Notes: generated by a model from the sequence alone, not told the origin. Positions 34,383-43,448 are shown, counted from the first letter of the stretch. The stretch is 64,000 nucleotides of DNA from Streptomyces mirabilis (GCF_039503195.1 NZ_JBCJKP010000001.1:3534001-3598000); one strand, 5' to 3'. Numbers and translations: made by a program.

Positions 34383-34420
34383 CTCCCCCAAGTTCTCGGG
34401 TTCGCTCGAGCAGGGGAGGG
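34383..34420. repeat. Dispersed repeat A, copy 3
   Basis: CTCCCCCAAGTTCTCGGGTT then CGCTCGAGCAGGGGAGGG. A variant of the 4925 and 7146 copies in which both inner positions changed (GCTCTCGGC to GTTCTCGGG). It lies 32 bp before the GH35 start codon. Confidence 0.85.
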
Positions 34421-34451
34421 GACGCCCACCGCTGTCCCCGAAAGGCCCCGC

Positions 34452-37442
34452 ATGGTGTTGAGCAGACGTACCTTCAGCGCACTCGCCGGCACCACCGCGC
34501 TCGGACTGACGCTCAGCGGGAGCGACGGCGCCTTCGCCCGCGCGAGCACCCCCACCGGCCCGGCACCGGAGCCGCCCGGCGCCGACGGCACTCGCCACAC
34601 CGTGGGTTTCGACAAGTACTCGATGCTGGTCGACGGCAGCCGGGTCGTCCTGTGGTCCGGCGAGGTCCACCCCTTCCGGCTGCCGAGCCCCTCCCTCTGG
34701 CGGGACGTCCTGGAGAAGCTGCGGGCCCACGGCTACAACACCATCAGCGTCTACGTCTCCTGGAACTACCACTCCCCCGCGCCCGGACGGTACGACTTCA
34801 CCGGCGTCCGCGACCTCGACCTGTTCCTGCGCACGGCCGCCGAGACCGGCCTGTACGTGATCCTGCGGCCCGGCCCGTACATCAACGCCGAGGTCGACGC
34901 GGGCGGCTTCCCCGGCTGGCTGACCGCCACCCGGGGTACCGCCCGCACCTCCGACCCGACCTATCTGTCGTACGTCGACGAGTGGCTGACCGCCGTGAAC
35001 CGGATCGCGGTCCGGCACCTCTACACCCACGGCGGCGGCACGATCGTCCTCTACCAGCTGGAGAACGAGTACGCGAACAACGTCACCAGCCCCCGCGGGC
35101 GCGACTACATGGCCCACCTCTACGCCAAGGTCCGCGCCGACGGCATCGACGTGCCGCTCTTCCACAACGACAAGGGGCGCAACGGCTACTGGGCTCCGGG
35201 AACGTTCGACACGGGCGGCGAGAGCGGCCGCTATCTGTACGGCTTCGACGGCTACCCCTCGCCCTTCGCACCGCCGCCCGACTGGGGCTACTACGGCATC
35301 GGCGGTACGAAGGGCGGCTCGACGGCGAGTCCCGAGACCCCGGGGCTGCTGGCCGAGTTCGGGGGCGGCTGGTTCGATCCGTGGGGCGGGGTGGAGTTCG
35401 ACGGGAAGGGGTACGCGGAGTCGGCGCGGACCCGTGACGCGGCGTACGAGCGGCGTTTCTACCTCACCAACCTCGCCAACGGCATCAAGGTCCACAACGT
35501 CTACATGACGTTCGGGGGGACCTCCTGGGGCTGGCTGCCCGCGCCGGTCGTCTACACCTCGTACGACTACGGCGCCGCCCTCGACGAGGCCCGCAGACCC
35601 ACCCCCAAGCTGGTCCCCATGCACCAGCTCGGGCAGCTCCTGCACTCCGTGCCCGACCTCGCCAAGCTGGACCGGGCGGCCGACATCCAGGTCGGCGCGA
35701 AGGGCGGCGCGTCGGGGGAGGCCGCCGGGATCACGGCGTACCACCTGGTCAACCCGGACACGAAGGCCCACTTCCACATCCTGCGCAACGACCGGGCCGA
35801 CGACGTGCTCGCCACTGTCCCCCTCGCCGGAGTGAACGTTCCGCTACCGGTACCGGTCCCCGGCCTCGACGCCCGGCTGCTCGCCACCGGTCTCCCGCTC
35901 GGGCGGCGGACGTTGAGGTACTCCAGCGCCCAGCCGATGCTGTGGCTCACCGCCGGACGGCAGGACGTCGCCGTGTTCACGGGGCGCAGGGGGGAGGCGA
36001 CACAGACGGCCGTCGAGTGCGCGAGCAAGCCCACGGTCACCGTGCTGGAGGGGAAGGCCGACCTCGCGTACACGTCCGGCGCACTGCGCGTCGGCGCCGA
36101 ACTCGACGGTCTGACCCGGGTGTTGGTGGAGGGCGGCGGCACGGACGCCCCCTTCCTCCTGTTGCTCGCCGACGACGAGACGTCCGTACGACTGTGGCGC
36201 CACGAGACCCCGTCGGGGCCCGTGCTCGCGTACGGCCCGGCGCTCCTGCGCACCGCCGCCCTGCGCGACACGACCGTCCATCTCACCGGGGACACCGTCG
36301 AGGCGGCCGACCTCGAGGTGTGGGGGCCGCGCGGGATGAGTGAAGTGGTGTGGAACCAGGACAGGTTGAAGGCCCGGACGACCACCTCCGGGAGTCTGCG
36401 GGCCGAGCAGCGGCTGCCGGGGGTCGCGGCGGTCCACCTGCCCGCGCTGGACAATTGGCGATTCCACACCGAGAACCCCGAGTCGGACGCCGGGTTCGAC
36501 GACTCCGCCTGGAAGGTCGCGGACAGGACCTCCTCGTACAGCACCACCCCCGTACCGGCCGGGCAGCCCGTCCTCTTCGCCGACGACTACGGCTTCCACT
36601 ACGGAGACGTCTGGTACCGGGGGCGCTTCACGGACGCAGGCGCCGCCGGCTCGCTGTCCCTCTCGTACGTCACGGGCACACAGGGGCTGCTGATGGCGTG
36701 GCTGGACGGGAAACCGCTCGGCGCTCACCGGATGCCGGTGCCGGACAAGTCGACTGTGCGGAAGGGCACTTGGTCCGCCACGGCCACCTTCCCCGTGCGG
36801 TACGCGAGCGGACCGCACGTCCTCTCCGTCCTCGTACGCCGGATGCAGCACGACATGGACGGCGCGGCGAAGGACACGCACAAGGCCGCACGGGGCCTCA
36901 CGGCGGTGACGTTCACGGGGGCGAGCCCGACCGTCACCTGGCGGATCCAGGGCGAGGCGGCGCCCGACCCGGTGCGGGGACCGCTCAACCATGGCGGGCT
37001 GTACGGGGAACGGCAGGGCTGGCATCTGCCGGGGTTCGCCGACGGCGGCTGGAAGGCCGTGGACTTCCCGCGGGCGACGCGCGGGCAGGGAGTCGCCTGG
37101 TACCGCACCGGGTTCCGGCTCGCGATCGACCCGGGCGTGGACGCCTCGATCGGGCTCACCCTCACCGACGACCCGGCCCGCGCCTACCGCGTCCAGATCT
37201 TCCTGAACGGCTGGAACATGGGCCAGTACATCAACGATGTCGGCCCCCAGCACACCTTCGTCCTGCCCAACGGCGTCCTGCGCACCCGGGGCGCCAACAC
37301 CCTGGCCCTCGCCGTCCTGTCCGACGGCACCACCCCGGCCGGTCCCGGCGAGGTGAAGCTGACGCTGATGGGCAGCGCGGCCGGAGGGGTACCGGTGACA
37401 CCGGTGGACTCCCCCGGCCGCGCACACGCGCGCGCTAGCTGA
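34452..37442 (+). CDS. Secreted GH35 beta-galactosidase
   Basis: A 996-residue exported enzyme. ATG 34452 starts a Tat-like signal (SRRTFSALAGTTALGLTLSG). The GH35 barrel follows: LVLWSGEVHPFRLPS-like start, NTISVYVSWNYHSPAPGRYD, acid/base Glu206 in YQLENEY and nucleophile Glu302 in LLAEFGGGWFD. Beta-sandwich domains (jelly rolls near residues 680-800 and 850-980) complete the usual large GH35 plan. It removes terminal beta-galactose from galactans or arabinogalactan. Its stop overlaps the convergent GH51 gene by 8 bp, and no terminator separates them. Confidence 0.93.
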   Translation: MVLSRRTFSALAGTTALGLTLSGSDGAFARASTPTGPAPEPPGADGTRHTVGFDKYSMLVDGSRVVLWSGEVHPFRLPSPSLWRDVLEKLRAHGYNTISVYVSWNYHSPAPGRYDFTGVRDLDLFLRTAAETGLYVILRPGPYINAEVDAGGFPGWLTATRGTARTSDPTYLSYVDEWLTAVNRIAVRHLYTHGGGTIVLYQLENEYANNVTSPRGRDYMAHLYAKVRADGIDVPLFHNDKGRNGYWAPGTFDTGGESGRYLYGFDGYPSPFAPPPDWGYYGIGGTKGGSTASPETPGLLAEFGGGWFDPWGGVEFDGKGYAESARTRDAAYERRFYLTNLANGIKVHNVYMTFGGTSWGWLPAPVVYTSYDYGAALDEARRPTPKLVPMHQLGQLLHSVPDLAKLDRAADIQVGAKGGASGEAAGITAYHLVNPDTKAHFHILRNDRADDVLATVPLAGVNVPLPVPVPGLDARLLATGLPLGRRTLRYSSAQPMLWLTAGRQDVAVFTGRRGEATQTAVECASKPTVTVLEGKADLAYTSGALRVGAELDGLTRVLVEGGGTDAPFLLLLADDETSVRLWRHETPSGPVLAYGPALLRTAALRDTTVHLTGDTVEAADLEVWGPRGMSEVVWNQDRLKARTTTSGSLRAEQRLPGVAAVHLPALDNWRFHTENPESDAGFDDSAWKVADRTSSYSTTPVPAGQPVLFADDYGFHYGDVWYRGRFTDAGAAGSLSLSYVTGTQGLLMAWLDGKPLGAHRMPVPDKSTVRKGTWSATATFPVRYASGPHVLSVLVRRMQHDMDGAAKDTHKAARGLTAVTFTGASPTVTWRIQGEAAPDPVRGPLNHGGLYGERQGWHLPGFADGGWKAVDFPRATRGQGVAWYRTGFRLAIDPGVDASIGLTLTDDPARAYRVQIFLNGWNMGQYINDVGPQHTFVLPNGVLRTRGANTLALAVLSDGTTPAGPGEVKLTLMGSAAGGVPVTPVDSPGRAHARAS

Positions 37443-38940
37443 GCCGGATCACGTTCCAGGACAGCGGCTCCAGGACGGCGGTCAGGGTGCCGTCGTCCTG
37501 GAGGGTGGTGCCCTCGACGGGGTGCGGGGTGACCCGTTCCTGGTCCTGAAGGGTGTTGCGGGCGTCGGGGTCCGCGTCGGCGACCGCGCTGTGCTCGACG
37601 ACCGTCGTCGACCCCAGCCGGTTCAGGGCGACTTCGAGCGGCAGCGGCTCGGTCTGGCTGCGGTTGACCGCGAAGACGGTGACCGAGCCGTCCTCGGCAC
37701 GCACGGCGGTGGCGTGCAGCAGGTCGACCTCCCCGTACTTCTTCGTCTCGTACGTCGGCGACACCGCGCGGACGTCGAGGACCTCCCCGCGCCCGTACTT
37801 CGCCGCCTGCGCGAACGGGAAGAACGTCGTCTGCCGCCAGGCCGCGCCGCCCGGCTCGGTCATGATCGGCGCGATGACGTTGACGAGCTGGGCGAGACAG
37901 GCGACGGTCACCCGGTCCGCGTGCCGCAGCAGCGCGATCAGCAGGGAGCCGAAGACGACCGCGTCCGTGACGCTGTAGACGTCCTCCAGGATGCGCGGGG
38001 CCTCCTGCCAGTCCTCGACCGGATGCGGGTTCGGCCGGCTCTGGTACCAGACGTTCCACTCGTCGAAGGAGAGGTTGATCTTCTTCTTCGACTTCAGCCG
38101 GGCGCCCACGTGGTCGCAGGTCGCCACCACGTTCTCGATGAAGGACTCGGTGTCGACGGCGGAGGCGAGGAAGGAGTCGCGGTCGCCGTCGGTCTCCTCG
38201 TAGTAGGCGTGCAGGGAGATGTAGTCGACGAGGTCGTACGTCTCCGCCAGCACCGTCGCCTCCCACGCGGCGAACGTCTCCATGCTCTGCCCCGACGATC
38301 CGCACGCGACGAGTTCGAGGTCCGGCTCGATCTGGCGCATCGCGCGGGCGGTCTCGGCGGCGAGACGGCCGTACTCCTCCGCCGTCTTGTGGCCGGTCTG
38401 CCAGGGCCCGTCCATCTCGTTGCCCAGACACCACAGGCCGATGCCGAAGGGCTCCTTGTCGCCGTGCGCCACCCGCAGGTCCGAACGGGCCGTCCCACCC
38501 GGGTGGTTGGCGTACTCCTGGAGCTCCAGGGCCTCGGCGACCCCGCGCGTGCCGAGGTTGATCGCCATCATCGGCTCGGCCTGGGGGCCGATCTTCCTCA
38601 GGAAGGCGATGTACTCGGACAGGCCGAAGCGGTTGGTCTCGGTGGAGCGCCAGGCTAGGTCGAGGCGGCGGGGCCGTTCCTCCGCGGGGCCCACGCCGTC
38701 CTCCCAGTTGTAGGCGGAGACGAAGTTGCCGCCGGGGTAGCGGATGGTGGTGACGCCCAGTTCGCGGACCAGTTCCAGTACGTCGGTGCGGAGGCCTTCG
38801 GCGTCCGCGGAGGGGTGCTCGGGTTCGTAGATGCCGGTGTAGACGCAGCGGCCGAGGTGTTCGACGAAGGAGCCGAAGAGGCGGGGGTTGACCTCACCGA
38901 TGGTGAAGGCGGGGTCCAGGGCGAAGCGGGCGGTACGCAT
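37435..38940 (-). CDS. GH51 alpha-L-arabinofuranosidase
   Basis: A 501-residue intracellular enzyme (no signal). ATG 38940 is preceded by AAAGGA. Catalytic residues are Glu175 in CLGNEMDGPW (acid/base) and Glu294 in SFDEWNVWY (nucleophile), with GSFVEHLGRCVYTGIYEP and RYPGGNFVSAYNWEDGVG at the N-terminus as in family 51. It cleaves terminal alpha-L-arabinofuranose from arabino-oligosaccharides after import. It is last in the minus-strand run that includes GH43 and the CUT1 transporter. Confidence 0.95.
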   Translation of the reverse strand: MRTARFALDPAFTIGEVNPRLFGSFVEHLGRCVYTGIYEPEHPSADAEGLRTDVLELVRELGVTTIRYPGGNFVSAYNWEDGVGPAEERPRRLDLAWRSTETNRFGLSEYIAFLRKIGPQAEPMMAINLGTRGVAEALELQEYANHPGGTARSDLRVAHGDKEPFGIGLWCLGNEMDGPWQTGHKTAEEYGRLAAETARAMRQIEPDLELVACGSSGQSMETFAAWEATVLAETYDLVDYISLHAYYEETDGDRDSFLASAVDTESFIENVVATCDHVGARLKSKKKINLSFDEWNVWYQSRPNPHPVEDWQEAPRILEDVYSVTDAVVFGSLLIALLRHADRVTVACLAQLVNVIAPIMTEPGGAAWRQTTFFPFAQAAKYGRGEVLDVRAVSPTYETKKYGEVDLLHATAVRAEDGSVTVFAVNRSQTEPLPLEVALNRLGSTTVVEHSAVADADPDARNTLQDQERVTPHPVEGTTLQDDGTLTAVLEPLSWNVIRLS

Positions 38941-39003
38941 GATTTCCTTTCGAGTGCGCCATTGGTGGGGGGTGGCTTGTGTTGCGTGGGCGAGTGCGGG
39001 TTT

Positions 39004-39066
39004 GCTGTGGCTGGTCGCGCCCACGCGGCGGAGCCGCACATGGATGCAGCCCCGCGCCCCTAAAGG
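39004..39066. repeat. Dispersed repeat B relative, extended
   Basis: GCTGGTCGCGCCCACGCGGC then GGAGCCGCACATGGATGCAG and CCCCGCGCCCCTAAAGG. The ends match the GGGGCGCGGGG and CGCGACCAGC parts of repeat B in reverse orientation, with a different centre. It overlaps the stop of the GH43 gene. Confidence 0.6.
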
Positions 39067-40028
39067 ACGCTTGGCCAGCCGTCTTTCGTCCAGCTGAGCC
39101 TGTTCAGCCCCAGCTTGGGCGTGCCCGAGTCATCGGCGTCGTAGTAGTGGTACGCCAGCCAGTCCTGGCCTCGGTCGTGGAAGACCGACTCACCACCGGT
39201 GCCGATGTACCTGCCGTGTCCGGCCAGGAGGAGGTCGCCGCCGCCCTCCAGCATCGGCTTGCCCGTGCCGTCCGCGTAGGGGCCGGTCACCGACGTCGAC
39301 CTGCCCACCCGGATCTTGTAGGTGGAGTTCACGCCCGCGCAGCAGGCGTCGTAGGAGGCGAAGAGGTAGTAGTAGCGGCCGTGTTCGACGATGTACGGGC
39401 CCTCGACCGCGTACGGGGCGTCCGGGCGGGTGGCCAGGTGCTCCACGGGTGTGTCGGCGATCGCCTTGCCGGTGCCGGGGTCCAGTTCGACCATGCGGAT
39501 GCCCGTCCAGTACGAGCCGAACGCCATCCACAGCTTGCCGTCGGCCCGGATCACCGCCGGGTCGATGGCGTTCCAGGCGTCGGTGGTCCGGGAGGTGAAG
39601 GCCGGACCGTGGTCGGTCCAGGTGCCGGGCATGCCCGTCTTCGACGTGGCCACGCCGATCGCCGAGTGGTTGGTGCCCCAGGAGGAGACGGCGTAGTAGA
39701 GCCAGTACCGGCCGTCCCGGTAGGAGAGGTCGGGGGCCCAGGGGTCGGCGGTGGAGTTGTAGTCGTACCACCAACTCGGCGGCGTGGTGAAGGCGTTGCC
39801 CGCGTCGTCCCAGTGGTGGAGGTCGGTGGAGAGTCGCGCGCCGATGACTCCGCCGGTGGAGTAGGCGACGTAGCGGCCGTTCCTGAGGTGGGTGACCGTG
39901 GGGTCGTGGATGATCTGCCGGCCGGTGAGCGGGAGGGGGTCGGGGTAGGTGACGTCGGCCGACGCGGTGGACGGGAGCAGGGCGATGGTGGCCGCGGCGA
40001 GCAGCGCGGCGAGTCCGAGGCGCTTCAA
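39060..40028 (-). CDS. Secreted GH43 arabinan-degrading enzyme
   Basis: 322 residues with a Sec signal (MKRLGLAALLAAATIALLPS). The five-bladed propeller of GH43 is clear: HDPTVTHLRNGRYVAYSTG (catalytic base Asp), DPWAPDLSYRDGRYWLYYAV, WNAIDPAVIRADGKLWMAFG (Asp) and APYAVEGPYIVEHGRYYYLF (acid Glu). This matches endo-1,5-alpha-L-arabinanases or related arabinofuranosidases. It cuts arabinan outside the cell; the products would feed the CUT1 transporter next to it and the GH51 enzyme inside. Confidence 0.92.
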   Translation of the reverse strand: MKRLGLAALLAAATIALLPSTASADVTYPDPLPLTGRQIIHDPTVTHLRNGRYVAYSTGGVIGARLSTDLHHWDDAGNAFTTPPSWWYDYNSTADPWAPDLSYRDGRYWLYYAVSSWGTNHSAIGVATSKTGMPGTWTDHGPAFTSRTTDAWNAIDPAVIRADGKLWMAFGSYWTGIRMVELDPGTGKAIADTPVEHLATRPDAPYAVEGPYIVEHGRYYYLFASYDACCAGVNSTYKIRVGRSTSVTGPYADGTGKPMLEGGGDLLLAGHGRYIGTGGESVFHDRGQDWLAYHYYDADDSGTPKLGLNRLSWTKDGWPSVL

Positions 40029-40067
40029 CTCACTCTCTCCTCATGGCTGTTGTGCCTGTCATGCCCG

Positions 40068-40925
40068 TTACTGGCCGGCCAGACCCGTGTGGGCCACGCC
40101 CCGCACGATCTGGCTCTGGAAGAAGACGAACACGACGATCAGCGGAAGTCCCGCGATCAGGCCGCCCGCCATGAGCTGCGGCCAGACGATGCCGAAGGCG
40201 TTCTGCACGGTGGCGATGCCGTTCGGCATGGTCATCAGGTCGGGGTTGTTGGTCACCATGTAGGGCCACAGGAAGTTGTTCCACGAGGCGATGAAGGTGA
40301 AGATCCCGACGGCCGACAGCGAGGGCTTCGAGAGCGGCAGGACGAGGGTGAAGAAGATCCGCCAGCGGCCCGCGCCGTCGATGAACGCCGCCTCCTCCAG
40401 CTCGCGGGGCAGCGACTGGAAGAACTTGTAGAGGATGTAGACCATCGCGGCGGGGGCGCACTGCGGCAGGATCATGCCCCAGTAGGTGTCGACCATGCCG
40501 AGCGACTGCACGGTGGTGAAGAGCGGGACGCCGAGGATCGCCGGGGAGAACATCAGGCCCGCCATCGTCACGGCCATCAGGACGGACTTGCCGCGGAACT
40601 CGGTGCGGGCGAAGCCGTATCCGGCGAGGGAGGCGACCAGCAGCACGATGAAGGTGACGCAGACCGACACGACCAGCGAGTTGACGAACCAGTTGGGGAT
40701 GTTGCCGGCCTCGAAGACCTTCCGCCAGGAGTCGAGGGTGAAGTCCTTGGGGATCCAGTGCGGCGAGGCCACCGATTCCGCCGGGGTCTTGAGCGACGTG
40801 GACAGGGCCCACGCCAGCGGCGCCATCCAGATCACCGACAGGGCGAGGGCGACGACCGTCAGGGCGATCTGCGCGGGCGTCCAGGTGCTGCGGGGTTTAC
40901 GGAGGGTGGGAGACGGCGTGGTCAT
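40068..40925 (-). CDS. CUT1 sugar ABC transporter permease (MalG type)
   Basis: 285 residues with six helices, starting at ATG 40925 inside the stop of the preceding permease (ATGA overlap). The EAA loop ELEEAAFIDGAGRWRIFFTL that contacts the ATPase is intact. It pairs with the upstream permease to carry oligosaccharides, probably arabino-oligosaccharides judging by the neighbours. No ATPase gene is in the cluster, so a shared MsiK-type ATPase is expected, as usual in Streptomyces. Confidence 0.95.
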   Translation of the reverse strand: MTTPSPTLRKPRSTWTPAQIALTVVALALSVIWMAPLAWALSTSLKTPAESVASPHWIPKDFTLDSWRKVFEAGNIPNWFVNSLVVSVCVTFIVLLVASLAGYGFARTEFRGKSVLMAVTMAGLMFSPAILGVPLFTTVQSLGMVDTYWGMILPQCAPAAMVYILYKFFQSLPRELEEAAFIDGAGRWRIFFTLVLPLSKPSLSAVGIFTFIASWNNFLWPYMVTNNPDLMTMPNGIATVQNAFGIVWPQLMAGGLIAGLPLIVVFVFFQSQIVRGVAHTGLAGQ

Positions 40926-41872
40926 CGGGAGATGCCCTCCTCTCGGCTGCGGAGCAGCCACATCCGCCCGAGGGCGACGGCCGCGATGATGAGGAACAGG
41001 ACGAAGGAGATCGCGGAGGCGTAGCCCACGCGGTAGCTGGTGAAGCCCTGTTCGAGGGTGTACTGGACGAAGGTGCGGGTCGATTCCTCCGGCCCCGGGC
41101 CGAACTGGTACATGACCACCGCCTGGTCGAAGACCTGGAGCGAGGCCAGGATCTGCAGCGCGATGACGAGGCCGGTGATGTTGCGCAGGTTCGGCACGGT
41201 GATGTGGAGCATGCGTTGGAAGGCGTTGGCCCCGTCCAACTCCGCTGCCTCGTAGAGGTGTTGGGGGATGTTCTGGAGAGCGGCGAGGAAGAGCAGGAAG
41301 GAGAACCCGACCGTCCACCACAGGGTCGCGACGACGACGGCGAGCAGGGCCGTGGACTTCTGGGTGAGCCAGGGGGTGGTGAGGCCGAGGACGTGGTTGA
41401 CCATGCCGTTGGTGGGCTGGAACAGCCACCACCACAGGTTGCCGATGACGGCCGAGGGCAGCAGGAACGGCGCGAAGAAGCACAGCCGCCACAGCCACTT
41501 GAAGTGCACGGTGTGGTGGGCGATCAGCGCCATCAGCAGGGCCACGACGACGATGCACGGAACGACGTACAGGGTGAACTGGACGCTGTGCCACAGCGAG
41601 TTCCACACCAGGTCGTCCTTGAAGGCCTCGCGGTAGTTGTCGAGGCCGACGAAATTGGTGTGGTCGCCGGAGATGTTGGCGTCGGTGAGACTGAGGTAGA
41701 GGCCGCGGACGACCGGCAGCAGCACGAAGAGCCCGTACAGGACGAAGAACGGGGCGACGAACCAGCCGCCGTGCTGGAAGCGACGGCCCCAGCGGACGCG
41801 GGCGGAGTCGGCGGCGGTGGTCGCGCGGGGGCGCAGGGTGGCGGCGGCGACCGTGCTCGTGGCGCTGCTCAT
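40922..41872 (-). CDS. CUT1 sugar ABC transporter permease (MalF type)
   Basis: 316 residues, six or seven helices (WFVAPFFVLYGLFVLLPVVR first), with the EAA motif HLYEAAELDGANAFQRMLHI. ATG 41872 overlaps the stop of the solute-binding gene by ATGA, and its own stop overlaps the next permease, so all three are translated as a unit. It forms half of the membrane channel. Confidence 0.95.
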   Translation of the reverse strand: MSSATSTVAAATLRPRATTAADSARVRWGRRFQHGGWFVAPFFVLYGLFVLLPVVRGLYLSLTDANISGDHTNFVGLDNYREAFKDDLVWNSLWHSVQFTLYVVPCIVVVALLMALIAHHTVHFKWLWRLCFFAPFLLPSAVIGNLWWWLFQPTNGMVNHVLGLTTPWLTQKSTALLAVVVATLWWTVGFSFLLFLAALQNIPQHLYEAAELDGANAFQRMLHITVPNLRNITGLVIALQILASLQVFDQAVVMYQFGPGPEESTRTFVQYTLEQGFTSYRVGYASAISFVLFLIIAAVALGRMWLLRSREEGISR

Positions 41873-43257
41873 GCGCCTGCTCCCTTCAGCTCCTGGGCGG
41901 CCGTCCTGCCGTCCATGGGGTTCTTCATGGCGAGCAGTTGCCCCAGGGTGGACTTCATACGGCGGGCGGCCGCGGCCGGCTTCGCGGAGCCGAGGTTGGA
42001 GGAGGCGACGATGGGGCCGACGCGCTGCGCGAGGACGCCGGTGGAGCCGGCGAACCAGATGTGCGGTTCGGTGGCCGGGTGCTCCATGGCGGGCCTGGAG
42101 TACTCGTTCTGCGGGCTGAGCTTGAGGTACGCGGGGTCCTTGAAGGTGGGCAGATAGGCGGGGACGTGGCCGCCGATGGCCCAGGTGGTGGCGTGGGTGA
42201 CCATGTAGGCGGCGAGCCGGTAGGCGCCCTCGTCGGCGGCGCCGCCGCGGCCGGACTGGTGGGGCAGGATGAAGGAGTGCGACTCGGCGTGGGTGGCCGG
42301 TTTCCCGAACACCGGGGGCAGCGGCTGGGCGCCGAAGTCGAGCTTCTCGCCGTTGAAGTACGGCACCGACCAGTTGCCCTCCCAGGTGAACGGTGACCCG
42401 GCGAGGAAGGCCTCGCCGTCGGCCTCGCCGACGGTGACGTAGCCGTCGGTCACGTGCTTGCGGAAGAACTCCAGGACCTCGGTGGCCTTGTCGGTGTCGA
42501 AGGTGACGTCGGTCTGGTCGTCGTTGAAGTAGCCACCGCCGAGCTGCTGGTAGAAGGCGACGAAGAACCACCAGGCGAAGTTCTGGTCGCTGGCGTGCAG
42601 GCCGAGGGTCTGCTGCCCGTTCTTCAGCTGCTTCTTGGCCGCCTTGAGGATGCCGAACCACTCGTCGGTGGAGCCGGCGGCCGGCAGCCGGCCGTCGGCG
42701 TCGAGGAGCCCGGCCTTCTTGCAGACGTCCTTGCGGTAGAAGCAGAGCTGGACGTGGATGTCCAGGGGCAGCGCGTAGAGCTTGCCGCCGACGACGCCGC
42801 GCTTCCACAGCACGGGGTTGAAGTCGGTCTCCCGCACGCCGTACTTGGCCAGAAGGTCGATGTCCCAGGGGTCCAGAAGGCGGCCGGGCGCGAACCCGGG
42901 GACGCGGCCCTGGTGCATGACGGCGAGGTCCGGTGCGCGGTTGCCGGCCGCGGCCATGGCGAGCTTGGTGTAGTAGGGGCCGCCCCAGGTCAGGGTGGAG
43001 TCCTTGACCGCGATGTCCGGATGTTCCTTGCGGAAGGCGTCCACCATCGCGACCTGGTTGGTGCCGTCGCCGCCCTGAAAGAGGTTCCAGTAACGGACCC
43101 GGGTGCGCGCGCTGGAGGCGAGCGCGTCCGCGCCGGTGCCGAGCGCGGCGAAGCCGAGGCTGCCGGCGACGGTCAGGCCGCCGAGCGCCGCCAAAACGTT
43201 CCTGCGGTTCAGGTTTCCACGGTTCGGATACCCGTCGTTCAGGTCAGGTCGTCCCAT
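41869..43257 (-). CDS. CUT1 extracellular sugar-binding protein
   Basis: 462 residues. The N-terminus LNRRNVLAALGGLTVAGSLG has a Tat-like pattern and no lipobox Cys is seen, so it may be anchored by the uncleaved helix or released. The fold is family 1: VRYWNLFQGGDGTNQVAMVD, AAGNRAPDLAVMHQG, YALPLDIHVQLCFYRKDVCK and FLAGSPFTWEGNWSVPYF. It leads the transporter operon, whose promoter and operators lie between 43258 and 43366. The likely ligand is an arabino- or galacto-oligosaccharide. Confidence 0.93.
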   Translation of the reverse strand: MGRPDLNDGYPNRGNLNRRNVLAALGGLTVAGSLGFAALGTGADALASSARTRVRYWNLFQGGDGTNQVAMVDAFRKEHPDIAVKDSTLTWGGPYYTKLAMAAAGNRAPDLAVMHQGRVPGFAPGRLLDPWDIDLLAKYGVRETDFNPVLWKRGVVGGKLYALPLDIHVQLCFYRKDVCKKAGLLDADGRLPAAGSTDEWFGILKAAKKQLKNGQQTLGLHASDQNFAWWFFVAFYQQLGGGYFNDDQTDVTFDTDKATEVLEFFRKHVTDGYVTVGEADGEAFLAGSPFTWEGNWSVPYFNGEKLDFGAQPLPPVFGKPATHAESHSFILPHQSGRGGAADEGAYRLAAYMVTHATTWAIGGHVPAYLPTFKDPAYLKLSPQNEYSRPAMEHPATEPHIWFAGSTGVLAQRVGPIVASSNLGSAKPAAAARRMKSTLGQLLAMKNPMDGRTAAQELKGAGA

Positions 43258-43285
43258 GCCCTGCCCTCACTGTTCGAGATTCACT

Positions 43286-43320
43286 GTTCGAAATTTCGTT
43301 GATCGCTCGTAACTTCGAAC
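43286..43320. promoter_or_regulatory. IclR-regulon operator candidate, site 3
   Basis: GTTCGAAATTTCGTT at 43286-43300, holding CGAAATTTCG (43289-43298), plus a TTCGAAC half-site at 43314-43320 and GTTCGAGAT at 43272-43280. The main palindrome lies downstream of the probable start point near 43317, suiting repression. Confidence 0.7.
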
Positions 43321-43323
43321 GGG

Positions 43324-43352
43324 ACCGTAGATAGGAAGCGCTTTCTCGTCAA
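43324..43352 (-). promoter_or_regulatory. Probable promoter of the CUT1 operon
   Basis: On the minus strand: TTGACG (43352-43347), 17-bp spacer, TACGGT (43329-43324). The spacer contains the GAAAGCGCTTCC palindrome. Confidence 0.65.
43334..43345. promoter_or_regulatory. LacI/GalR-type operator candidate GGAAGCGCTTTC
   Basis: One mismatch from the perfect palindrome GAAAGCGCTTTC, centred on the CpG dyad AGCGCT typical of LacI-family sites. It lies between the -35 and -10 boxes of the CUT1 promoter. No lacI gene is in the window. Confidence 0.6.
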
Positions 43353-43372
43353 TGGTTTGCACAAAAATCGAA

Positions 43373-43410
43373 GGTCCCCGTCCGGTGGTCGAGACAACCG
43401 GACGGGGACC
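43373..43410 (-). terminator. Strong terminator after the SMP-30 gene
   Basis: A perfect 14-bp stem (GGTCCCCGTCCGGT with ACCGGACGGGGACC) and a 10-nt loop separate the iclR-lactonase transcript from the CUT1 promoter. Confidence 0.9.
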
Positions 43411-43448
43411 TACGAGGAGAAAGACGGGGACCTGCGAGGGGAAAACCG

